Of a stretch of DNA of 64,000 bases, positions 1 through 12,660 are shown piece after piece (position 1 is the first letter of the stretch; every line of letters begins with the position of its first letter). The DNA is from Monoplex corrugatus (Eukaryota > Mollusca > Gastropoda > Littorinimorpha > Ranellidae): positions 19,344,587-19,408,586 of the forward strand of contig CM060314.1 in assembly GCA_030674185.1 (NCBI GenBank), read 5' to 3'. Under the pieces are notes generated by a model. That model saw nothing but the letters and a program-made list of their open reading frames with translations, made no database searches and was not told the DNA's origin. The translations under genes were made by a program, and so were the position numbers.

Positions 1-425
1 ACAGTTATACAGAACATGAGGCATGGGCAATTATGCAGAACACGGGACATGGACATTTACACAGAACACGGGACATGGACATTTACACAGAACATGAGAC
101 ATGGACATTTATACAGAACACGGGACATGGACATTTATACAGAACATGGGACTTGGACATTTATACAGAACATGAGACATGGACATTTATACAGAACATG
201 AGACATGGACATTTACACAGAACACGGGACATGGACATTTATACAGAACATGAGACATGGACATTTACACAGAACATGAGATAAGAACCTTCACACTTAC
301 ATGAGACATGGATATTTACACAGAACATGAGACATGGGCATTTACACAGAACCTGACAATTGATAAAATCACTGACAAGAATGTGATGAACACACAACAT
401 GGATATTCACACAGAACACAAGACA
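1..425. repeat. 26 bp minisatellite
   Basis: Tandem units built on GGACATTTAYACAGAACAYG plus RRGACAT, alternating ACGGG and ATGAG variants. Units are regular from 1 to about 290, then degenerate to about 425. The array starts before the window. Short ORFs across it are by-products of the repeat. Confidence 0.9.
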
Positions 426-429
426 AATT

Positions 430-740
430 GCATCTCATGATACACATGTGGCAGGGTTACCCACACACATCATAGCCAGAGACAGACAAGTGGCTGGTTC
501 ATTCATTCGCATCATAAAAAATCACATACAAAAACTGTACAGTAATCTTAACGTTATCAGAATACTGAAGTGACAGAGTTTTCACAGCAGTCCATTCTTC
601 TCCCTAACTGCTTCACTTTCCATGCGGTGAACACCATTATTATTATAGAAGATGGGTGGCTGTCTACACACAGGATTTTATCACGACTCCAGTCTCATTT
701 TGAAAAACTCAATAAAACTGATTTAATATCAATCAGAATG
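430..740. other. Intergenic, nothing recognised
   Basis: AT-rich, no coding signal, no repeat shared with the rest of the window recognised. Confidence 0.5.
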
Positions 741-1000
741 AAGGAGTGAAAAGATTATATTCAGAACTTGTTCAAGAGGTATTCATTGCACTCCAGACAG
801 TTCTATATGCGCTCTGCCCAAATCTGCCCACAACGTTCTGATAACACATTTCTCGATCCTGCACTAAACCCTAAGCACTGTCAAGGTCTTGATAAGGAAA
901 GTGGCGTGTGTGTGTTGGGGTAGGGTGGGGTGGGGGAGAATCTACAAAAAACTAAGCTGACACCACCAGAATGACTGGAGCATCACATTAAATTAAAATT
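740..1000 (-). repeat. SINE family S2 copy (minus)
   Basis: Contains the family landmark CTGACACCACCAGAATGA near 960-975 and the segment aligned with tttcaagaccttgccagtgc. The 3' flank is A/T rich. Intergenic downstream of STIM. Confidence 0.6.
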
Positions 1001-1680
1001 TCAAAGTTTATAAATTAACATGCAGGAAAAAAAAAAGAATGACCTAGATAGCATGGTTTTCTTTTTAGACGTGCTTGAACTTTTTAAGTATTTTGACAAG
1101 GGTTGTAATACACTAAAAATAATTTGAAAAAAATAAAGATTTGCTTTTTAGGGTGTTTTATTAAGGAATAAAGATATTTAAAAAAAAATTGGGAAAATGA
1201 GGTTTACATATCAAAGACTTAAAATATGGACCGATCTCAGCTGACCCAACAACAACAAAACGGAAAAAAAAAAAACCCAACACATTTAGCTCTGCATTGT
1301 TACAGATATTTTCATGATAAATTTGAACAAGATTTGGGTAAAATTAATGTCCTGAGAGGCAAATGCAAAGGTAAAGTTTAACTGTAACTAACATCTTTCC
1401 AAAATCATGTAAAATATCCTTAAAGGCACCAAAGACTGGGGAAGTACAAGTACATCACTGAATAAAAATACATAAGATGGGAATGCCGAAAAGAACCTTT
1501 TTTCACTGAAATAAAGAAAGTACGCACTGACAGACTGGAAGACTACCAAAGTGGCATGAACATTTTTTCCCACTGAGATATGCACTGTCTCACATTTCCA
1601 TTTTCAATCTGTCTATATCACCACCAAAACAACACACACACAAACGTCTTCCTGTGACAACTTATGTGTCATCAGTGAGC
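1000..1680. other. A/T-rich sequence, no gene recognised
   Basis: Several A8-A12 runs and low-complexity stretches. It may include the STIM 3' UTR, but no single convincing polyadenylation site stands out. The 65-residue minus ORF at 1388-1585 has no recognisable features. Confidence 0.4.
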
Positions 1681-1741
1681 ACTCACTGTTCACTATGGTG
1701 AGTACTGTCATGACTGGCGAGCACACCGGGGTTGAGACTTG

Positions 1742-1917
1742 CTAGGTCAAAGTCATGACTGCTACGGTGAGTCGCGAGATGAGATGGAGGTGGGGAGTAC
1801 GCCCCCCGGCACTAACGCCAATCCTAGAGGTTTGGGAGAGGGATCCTGTGCTGCCCATCATCGTCCTGTGGTGCAGGAAGGACTTGCTGCTTGGCAGGGA
1901 GGGTAATGATGGGTAAC
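1742..1917 (-). CDS. STIM: STIM C-terminal exon (probable)
   Basis: Acceptor tgtttcag before 1917. The upstream phase (G plus GT gives Gly) continues in frame from the exon at 12551. It reads YPSLPSLPSSKSFLHHRTMM and GSTGSLSQTSRIGV before ending ISRLTVAVMTLT and a TAG at 1742-1744. The first part resembles the human Ser-rich LSMQSPSLQSSVRQ segment. After a run of six G (minus strand, about 1801-1808) the other frame is more STIM-like and stays open to TGA at 1683-1685, so the true end is uncertain. Additional small exons in the 10.6 kb intron are possible. Confidence 0.65.
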
Positions 1918-4900
1918 CTGAAACATTATGGACAGGATTTAATAATAATAATATAAATAATATAATAAATATTCGCTTTTATCGATCCATGCCTGAATTT
2001 ACATTTGGGGCATATGATCCAATATTATTATACATACAAAACACTGATACTGGATTCTATTTAATAACATGTATGGATATTTTGTTAGCTTGTTTGTCTG
2101 TTTCCATGCATTTGCTTTCTGTGTTTATAAAAAAATTAAATGTTTATACAGCTTAACATCTCAGGAAGCAAGCTTCTAAGTGCTTTGCACTTTACAGAAA
2201 ATGTTACACATAAAGACACAAGTCAACAATAAATCAATCATGTACACATAATATTGTTGCCATTGTTATTTTTGTTTGAAGCCCAGCTGACTGCATAGAG
2301 CCATATCAGGGCTATAACCTTTTCAAAACATACACAATACTTCAACAGGAAAAAAGAAAACAAAAGGAAATGAAAATTAAATAATATATCAATGCATTTA
2401 CCACATAAACAAAAGGAAAAGAAAATTAAATACACATATCAATGTATTTACGCACATAATCTAAGGAGATGCCCCGGCGTTGACCATTTGTCCAATTTAA
2501 CGCACAGGGGATTTATAAAACATACCTGAATACGAATTTAAACATAACTGAGGACATTCAAACATATATTAAAAAGGGGCCTAAATTACCTAAGAGAAAG
2601 TACATAAGACTTTATAAAACCATAAAGGTGAATGAACCAGCAAGGCAGAAAATGACAGGAAGAAATGACAGAAAGCAAAGGAGGGAAGAAAGAAGCAAAG
2701 AGAATGACAGAAAAGAGGAAATAGCTAGCACAGAATTTCCAGAAGGTGGGGATACTATTTATACTGAAAGAGCCCCCAGTACCCCCTTCAGGGGAGGGCC
2801 TTTAGTCTTTACACAGATCGACAAAACAGACATAAACAAATCATCGCACATTTAGCACAGTGCATAATTATATTGAAAATATAGACAAAGCCAAGGTACT
2901 CTCAAAACACCAGAAGGTGAGGATATTGTTTATACTAAAAGAGCCCCTGGCATCCCCAAGGGAGAATACTGACAGCAAACTATCTGGCTGATTCCCTGAG
3001 ACTGAACAAAACTTTATGCACTGGCAAGGTTTTGAAACGGGAGAAAGGGATTAAGGGGTAGTAAAAAGACCTATGAAACTGATACCACCAGAATGACTGG
3101 AACATCAAATGGGCAGTGAACAGGCCAGTTTTTACACTGTGGGCTGGGATTGTTTTTTCCTTTTATTGTTATTTAAAGCCCAGCCGACTGTGCAGAGCCA
3201 TATCAAGGCTATAACCGCTTCAAAACACACAAAACTTCAACAGAAAAAAAAAAAAAAGAAAAGAAAACCAAGTGCACACATCAATGCATTCGCGCACACA
3301 ATCTAAGGACATGCCCCCGGCGTAGGACCATTCCGTCCGATTTATCGCACAGGGGGAGATTTAAAAAACACAACTCAATACAAACATTAGCATACATAAG
3401 GAAAAACAGGCACAGATTACCCAAAACTGCCTCGCATATCTCACCTCCCCCAAACCAAAAATGTACTTAATACATGTACCCAATTAACAATCGGAAGAAA
3501 AAGTACGTAAGACTTTATTGAAAAAATACAGGTGAATGGACCATTAAGGCAGAAAATAAGTAGAAATGACAGAAAGCAAGGCAACAAGGCAGAGAAAGAG
3601 AGTGACAGAAAAGAGAAAATTTCTAGCACAGAATTTCCAGAAGGTGGGGATATTATTTACATTAAGCCTCGCAACCAACGGGGGGGGGGGCTGGGATTGA
3701 CAAAATTTCCAACCAAGCAGACATTTACACCTCAATACTCCTTTGCAGAGTGCATAATTATTAAACAAAGAAAAAAATAAATAAAAGGTAAAGGTACTCC
3801 CAAAACCCTGGAGAGGGGGGTGCGGTCAAAGAGGAATTAAGTAGCAGAGACCTCACTATTTTCATTGTCAATTGCAGATATCTATGAAAAATATCACCGG
3901 ACAAACAGAACATGATTTATTATACTGCAGCACATACTTGTTATCAAATCAAATCAAAACAAAACAAAAATGAATACGGATCAAATGACATGTCAAAAAA
4001 AAAAAAAAGTGAAATGAAAACCAAAACCAAAAAACAAAAAATGCAAAGCAAAGCAAAACAAAATAAACTATTCACCCCTCTCCACAAAGAACATCAGAAA
4101 AAAACATCAACTATGCACACACACATATACACTCTTACACACACACACACTCTCTCTCTCTCTCCACACACACACACACACACACACATTCACCCATATA
4201 CACATACCACTGCTACATTCTCACTCCAAACAGTATAAAGTAATCTCAGGGAAGACAGAAAATTTTAAAAAACAAACAAAAAACAAAACAAAAAACCATG
4301 AAAAAAGAAAACCCCATGGGTACTCAAAAAGGGTAGGTTTACTAAAATGTTAGTTAAGAAAAAAGTACAAAAAAATAAAAGATAGAAAAGTTAGGACGAA
4401 TGAAATGAAAGCACTAGCAAAAACAATAGGCAGAGACTGTGTGTCCCAGTTAACTACATATTTGTAAATTAACAGAATACTTAGAAACAAAACAGGTCAA
4501 ACAGGGATAGAACATAAAATAGAACATAACAATCAAACAGAAATACAAAATGGTAATCACTAAAATGAACCCATTCACACTAAAAAATACCTGAATAAAC
4601 ACAGTAACAAATTACACAAATCCCACAACCAAAATTTACGAAAACAAACAACCAAGACTGAAGACAAACTATACTCAAAAGAAATGAATAAATGACAAGT
4701 AATAATAAATCATCACAAGTTTGTTCATTCCTCCATCATCTGAAAATTGCTTGGGACTCTACATGGGTAAGAGTGTGAAAAGAAAAGAAAACAAACATGT
4801 TTAAATAATTGTTCAGGACAAGATCAGTGATCGAAATGAGACCCATTCTCATTAAAGGGGACATAAAAGTTGATTTTTGGACATCAACTTTCTGGTATCA

Positions 4901-7900
4901 GAGGAAAGGCATGACATTTCTTTCCAATAATACATCGACAACGTTTCCAGGATAAAAACCGTAGGCATTGTGGCCAACTGTAATGACATATGTGTGAAAC
5001 CTTTTAAAAAATTTTTTTTTTATTATTATGGATCATCGCATTCAGGCAGTTTCAAATGTGCTCCTGGTTTTCTTTCTTCTTTGCCCCCTTTTTCCTTTTT
5101 GCTGTCCCATTTTCTGAACAGAAAATTTCACAATGCTATGATCATATGATAATGGGGATGGTAATCATGAGGATATGAAGTTCCATTCTGGATTGAGACT
5201 GCCTGACAAGGTGCTGTACTTATCATATATATATATATATTATATATATATATATATGATTATATATAAATTACACACATATACTATATATATATACACA
5301 CACATATACATATATTATAACACACACACACACATATTATAATATACACACACACAAATTTAATCATATATATATATATATATAATATAGTAAAACAAAA
5401 TATGACTGCTGGATCTTGAGGGTAAAACAAAATATTAAAAAATACCTTGTTTGTAAATGATCCTTGGGAGTATAAGACACGTTTCGCGCCCAGGCCCTTT
5501 GTCAAGTGAAAAATCTTTTTTCACTTCGAAACGTCTGTCTTATACTCCCAAGGATCATTTATTTTTTCACTTGACAAAGGGCCTGGGCTCGAAACGTCGT
5601 GTCTTTTTTTGTTATGTGGATTTTACAATGAAACTTGGGCTGCTCTCCCAATTATGAGTGCACCACCAAGGTGCAGCGCCACCCATTCTTAAAATTCATT
5701 TATAATTTTTTTTTAGCAAGAATAACTCTAATTGGCCTTTTAAGGAGATTGACCTGGGAAATGAACCTACCTCTCCAATACTGTATGAAAGGGCAGCTGG
5801 GTGAATGCCTTGCTCTTCACAATTTTCAACTGCCATGGGATTTTTTAGCATGCACAGGCCAGATCAGATGGAACACAGGTCTGAGTCGATTTGTTGTTCC
5901 ATTCTCCTTACTTTCATTGTATATCTCGGCATCCACCATACGTTGTTGGTCAGAAAATTTGAGCAACACCCTCAATCAGTCAATGTCACATCTGATCTGT
6001 GGATAAGACTCCACTGAATGGTTCAACTCAAGTATTCTCAATTAACACACAGCACATTCATCTCATAGGAGCTGGCCAGGGCTTATGGAAACATGAAATC
6101 AACTAGCAAGCATGTCCACAGAATACGGAGTATGTGGACAACAAAGCTGCACAACACGCTGCCTGCACAGTGTGGGCAAAGCAGAGTGCTTACACACATC
6201 TGAAGAAAAATCAAAATGCTGCTAAAAACAAACAAACAAACAAACAGCCAAACAAACAAACAAGATCCTCACCACTTTTCTGAATCACTATGAGGGCTGG
6301 GTAGTACTTCTAATAGAGCTGTGGACTCAAAATCTGATATTTCGAATTCACTGCCAGTCCCCAACATTAAACACTGGCCTGTTTGTTGTCCATCTTCAAT
6401 TTGGGTGGTGTCAGCTTAATGTTTCATGAGTCCCTTCTCCCCCCACCCCCCCTCCTCATTTCAAGACCTTGCCAGTGCATTGAGACTTGTGCAGTCTCAG
6501 CAATTCTACCAGATAACTGCTGGGAGATTTAGACAAAGCACTTATGGAATCATCCAAGCACCCTGAATCCCTCTTGAAAAAGAAAACTCTCCTAACTCCA
6601 AACTCTCAGCCTGAATCTCAATTTGCTTATGTGCAACATATGTCCCTGTTTGTGAGAACGTGTCACAAACAGATTTTTACAGCTTTATCATGAAAGTGTT
6701 AGTGTGTTGGAATGATTTGACAATACTGTCTTTAACGCTTTCAATCCTTCACTCTCCTGTAAGAAACATGTGGATAGTGTGGGAGAATGAAAAGGTTACA
6801 GCAGTAGGATTGATGAACTGGTTAGTGCATGCACTGTATTCCTGTGGAAACTTCACCATGATAGTAGTGCCTCATGTGCTGGAGATGATAGTGTACCGCA
6901 TCATACCCTCCAGGTTCTTAGTTTCAATTTCTAAATACAACAAGAACAAGTCTGAAACAAACTGCATATGCACTGATGCCACACGGCACAGTCACCAAGT
7001 GACGGAAATGATCCAAAAAGGTCATGGCATAAGAGGTAAGCCTGCACAGACAATTCCAAGTCAGCAGATACACTCTATGCATTGGCAATCTTGATATTCT
7101 TTCTATTTTGCGTTGAAATCTCCCTCTCTCATCTCATTTAAATCCAAAGTCAGATACACTCTATGTATTGGCAATCATTTATGTTAATCTCTTTCTTATT
7201 TTGTATGTTGAAATCTCCCTCTCTCATCTCATTTAAATCCAAACAGTGTGATTACATGGTCATCAGGTGGACTGACAAGATGCAGAAGTAGCAGACAGGA
7301 TGATCCATCTGTCTATGGAGTGTAGGAACATGCAGGTCAGGACATTGACACTGGTCCATTTTTTGACACTTGCTTCCAAGCTTTTCTTCAGTTGACCTTG
7401 ATAAATAAAGGTCTTGGGCAGCGTGTTGTGGTAAAGCGTGTGACAACCAAGCAAGCCTAATTGTGTCTATTAACTGTTGCCAGAAGTGTTACTTTAACTT
7501 GATGATCTTGTTCCACTGTACTTGATGGTGTTATTATCTGAGATGTGATGTATAAAGCAGTTTCTTCAGGTACTTGGATGCGGTTATCTCCCTTCTCCGT
7601 CACCTGTCCCATGACTGAGGGCTGGGTCGTTGGGGTACTACAAATGATTTTCTGATGACCTTTTCTACCTCTCTCTGTCCTTTAACCTTTTAATTCCTGC
7701 AACCTGTCCACCAGCATCCTTCATTATCAACATGCTACCAAAGCAAAAACGTAACTCTCTGACTTCCTCACACTATCCACAGGGTGAGGGAGTCAGAGAA
7801 TTAAGTTTTTGCAGTTGATGGATAGGATGCAGGGGCCAAAGGGTTAAATCTACCTGTGAGTCGCTGACATCCAAGTCTATCCATTCTCTAGCACTATCCT

Positions 7901-10900
7901 CCCGCCTCTTCCTTTCATATGTTCATTTATATACACCCTTCAGTCGATATATCTCTTACATAATCCATAAATCTCTCCCTGTTCCAGCAATCATTCATGC
8001 AAGCTGATCTTATCAACACTGAGACAGCCGTTGTAAGTGAGATTACAGAGTGAAATCTACAACTTGCAAAACAGATGCCACATGAATTATAAAGAATTGA
8101 TTGTTATGGGAGAAACGTGGAAAAGTTTGGAGCCTGTGCAAGAGTGATTCATTGTCCATGGACAATTCCATATGTGCTCCACCCAAAACTGACAGTAAGC
8201 ACGTGGCAGACATATTCCTTGATCTTGCACATAACTTTATGCACTGACAAGGACTTGAAATAGGGAAGGGGTGGTGGGAAAGGAGACCTAGGAAACACGT
8301 GACACCACCAAACTGATTGAAGCATTAAAGGCAGGCAGCGTACAGGCCAGCTTTTATGTTGCCTGGGACTGAAGTTGAGACATCAGATCTAAAGTCCATA
8401 GCTCGTCGACAGAACCATCCATCCAGCAACAAGGAGCAAACAGCCAATAAACCAATATATCAAACTAACTTTTTCACAAAGCCGGAGGCATGGTGTTAAG
8501 GTGCAACCAGGCCATAAGCAAAATAATCATGTCAGGGAGAACAGGATGTGATAGGTAGGAAGACAAAGGATTAACCCTTTGACTCCTGCACCTCATCCAC
8601 CAACTGCAAAAACTTAAAAGAGCTGACTCCCTTATCCTATTCACCAACTTCCTGCAGAAGCTGGTAAATAGGGTGAGGGAGTCAAAGGGTTAAGCTTTTG
8701 CTTTGCTAGTATGGTTGACAGTACAGGACGCTGGTGGACAGGGTGCAGGAGTCAAAGGGTTAAAGCAGTTCCAAAAACCTTTTAAAAATGTAGGAGAGTG
8801 AGGCCGAGAAGCTTCACTATTTTTGGATCAGCATATTTTTTTTTTCAGAATTAGTTTCAAACATCTCCCTTACAGCAGATTATTTTTTTTAACCCTTTGA
8901 CTCTCTCACCTTGGCCACAAGCATCCTGCATTGTCGTCCACGCCAACAAAACAAAAATTTAACCCTTTGACTCTCTCATCCTATCCACCAGCTTCCTGCA
9001 GGAAGCTGGTGGATAGGATGAGGAAGTCAAAGGGTTAAGTTTTTGCAGTTGGTGGATAGAGTTTGGGAGTCAATGGGTTAAACATTGCACTAAAGGAGAT
9101 TACCTTTGTGCTTATCTTTTTCTTTTCTTTTTTTTTTTTTGTCTAATGTTCTATGCCACCTTAACGGCCACACAAGCTGGCACAGTTTTTACAATGCGAT
9201 AATGAAGATGATGATGATGATAATCATGATGCTGTGGAATTCCATCTAGGATTGAGACTACACTTACTGTCATAATGTATCCTGGCATCAACCAGGCCCC
9301 AGAGAAACAGACATCTGTAGTGTTGGCCAGAAGATCTGAAGTGGATGAAACTCGATGGTGTGGCCCCAGTCTTCCCAATGAGCCCATAGCACGCTCATCT
9401 CTGGGAACGAGCTGGCTGAAGTGGAAAAACCCCACAACTATTTTTTTTGAAGAGTCTGATGAGGATTCAAATCCACAATCTTCCAGTCGGTAATCCAGTG
9501 CACTAACCACTACACCATGATGACTTGTGTCTCTCCCTCACAGGTTTTATCTTTCCCCAATCTGAATGAAGTCGGGCACCCATTTACAGATGGGTGGACA
9601 GGAGGCCCATGCATGATTTTCTCTTGAGGCAGACTCAAACCCGTGCAGTCAGATTAGAAGATGAGAACATACCTCTATACCCATCCAGGCCGAAAAGATG
9701 AAAACAGAAAAGTCATTGCTTGTGTAATTGAAACTATGCCAGTGCATCAAAATAGGGCAAAAGAGGTGGGAACAAAAGGAAGCTCTACATTCATACAGGT
9801 TTCACTCCCTCACCCTACCCACCAGGTTCCGACAAGAAGCTGGCGGACAGAGACAGGGAGCTCATAGGGTTAGGGCTACTCTATCACAGCAGCACACCAA
9901 GATGGGTAAAGACAAAAACATTGAGCTCTTAAGGCTACGCCTTCACACGCGGTGCAGCAAGCCGCTGACCCCCAAGTGGAAGAGAACTCCCTACGCGTGT
10001 CCAGGGAATATGCCTTACTGAATCTGGGCTGTCTTCTGAGTGGCGCACGCTGGTAAACACTCTGCTGTTCTTTGTCTACAAGTTTTGTGTCAGGGGTCAG
10101 AGTGCAAGGCATCAACAACTCTGCAATCACACAAGGGAAGTCAACCCACATGACCAGTGATGACCTAAGTACAGGTTGTAGCTCTTGCCAAGATGTTATT
10201 GTAATCCCGACTCCCTTGTGACAAGTGTATGGTGTTGGACATTCTTCCATCTCAGTTTAAAAAAAAGCTTTTGACATAAATAAAATGCCCCTATTACAAG
10301 AATGATGTTCACTTTCTTCTGTCTCAAAACAGAACAAATAACAAACAAGCTAAACAACCTGTCAAAAATAACAAAGGAGACATAAAAACTGAATACAAAG
10401 TACAGGATATAAAAAAAATATAATGTTACATTAAACACTCATCTCTTCTCTCTCTGTCTAACAAAGAACCTTGAATCGTGTGTTTAAACTTCTATTTGCT
10501 GTTTTCTCGCCAGCTACACACATACATGTATATCTACTCTACTTGCTTCTTTCTTCAAGTCTTAACTGAAAAAATACTTATTTGCCCAGCAAGTGATTTT
10601 CCCCTCTCCATGTTTCCTGTCCCCACCCTCACCACTGCAGACTCTCCTGTCCTTCTCCTCTATTATGCTTGTACTTTGCCTTTGGACCCTTAAACAGTTT
10701 TCGTCACAGTAAGTGAACGTTTGAGTCAACAGCATCATAGTGTGCTTCAATTTGATGTGTACATTCAAATCTAGCCCCTTAACAATATCATTGTTATTGT
10801 TCTCAGGTAATGTTACTCTCATGCATTCATAGTTGTTTTTTCTTTTTACAGTTTAGCAAGTAGAATCCATATTGCAACAGATGGATAAAAACAGTTCTAC

Positions 10901-12624
10901 GCATTTTTCTAGAAGAGCGTTACACGCAAAGCAGGATGGTTCTTTTCACTGACTGTCCATTTATCAAAGAAGCAGTAAGACAAAATTGCAACCACATCTG
11001 ACAGAGATGTAGCTTGCCGCCAATAACAGAGTTATTACAATCATTACAAAAAAAGTTTTGACAAGGTCTGGCGGAGACAATTCAACTGACACAATAAACA
11101 AGAAAGTTGAGAAAAACCCATGAAATCTGGCAGGGCAAAAATTTGAAACAAGAAAAGAAGACAGGCCATTCTAACTATCTCCCTTTTTATAAAAACTATC
11201 ATTATACAAAATACAGACTTTGTACTTTTCAAGGTTATTATGACCTTGAAGAAGCCTAAGCTGAAATAAAAACTGACATGAAGTAAAGACAGTTACTGAC
11301 TGTTGCGACAGTGAAAACAGAATGCAAGTATCATCAATAGTTCTTGCGAAAGACCTATTCATGCACCTTCCTCAAAATGTACTAAACTGAGGTGGCTGTT
11401 TTGGTCAGTGTCGTTAGACTTCAGCACCGTAACTTCCAAGTTTGTACAATCACAACTTTTTCATGATACACACCTCTGACGCTAATTTGGTAAGGATCCA
11501 CCCACAATAGCTGACAAAAATCTTTCCAACACATTTCTGTCACAGACACACAGACATACACTGAGACATACAGACACAAAACAGATAAATGCATATACAA
11601 AGAGACAGAAAGGCAGCTTTTTCCAACTGATAGGAAACAAATTCTTTCTTTCGAAAAGTGAGATTGAAAAAGTCCTCTACAGAGATACTGGATACAAATC
11701 TCTTACACTATGTGAACATGAGTTGCAGTGACCAACAAGAACTTGGCCAACCCTCGACACAACTCTCTACCCCCCCCCCCCCCCCCACCAAAAAAAAAGT
11801 GCCAGGATGGAATCAAAGGCCACAACACAGAGCAAATGTACAGACTTTGCCGAGTGAGTTTTGTTTAAAATTCAAATCCCTACTCAAATGAGGAACGATT
11901 ACACTGGTTCTACTTTGTCATGCACAGCAGCATCCGCAAATATCATGCATACAATGAAGCAAGCTATCCATCAGCAAAGCGAGAGAGAGAGAGAGAGAGA
12001 GTGGGAGAGGGAGAGAGGGAGAGAGAGGGGGGAGAGAGAGGAGAGAGAGGGGGGGTGAAGAGAGACAGAAAGGTACTTCAAAAGAAAGACAAAGACAGAA
12101 GAAGAGTGCATGTATGCCTCTGTTTCCTGTCTATTAAAAGTAAGTTTTAACCGATTTCTTTTTTCAAGAGTGGTTCATCACACACATTTCCATATAAACT
12201 CAACAAAAAACTGGAAACTTGTTATTCATCTGGCAGATCCTGGAGTGTATAAAAAAAACCCTGAGAAATTTCCGAAAATGGATGAGATGACAGGATCCGT
12301 GAAAACACTGGCACCACCAGAATAATTACCTGACAAACTTCTCGACTCTGCACAAAACTAATGGTTGGAACATTAAAGACGGGCAGTAAGCAGGCCAGTT
12401 GTTAAGTTGCAGGCCAGGACTGAACTGAAGGTATAAGACATTGTTGAGTGCAAGGCTCAATCGATAGAGCCTGTTAGTCCACGAATTGTTTGAGACAAAG
12501 AAGAACAATGTGCTGATGAACTAAACTGTAGATGCAAGTGAGGATCATACCTGCAGGACGTATTTCCTCTTCTGTTTCCTCCACAGAACTTGACGCTGTC
12601 ATTACTCTACTGCCTCCTGCTCCT

Positions 12625-12660
<36 letters not shown>

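Noticed and set aside
9151..9510. 119-residue minus ORF, and similar ORFs at 41350, 53434, 53568 and 27394
   Set aside because: All are readings of SINE family S1; the shared frame reflects copies of one element, not genes.
9876..10250. Candidate extra STIM tail exon (124-residue ORF)
   Set aside because: No flanking splice signals in a matching phase and no Ser/Pro/Lys-rich tail character.
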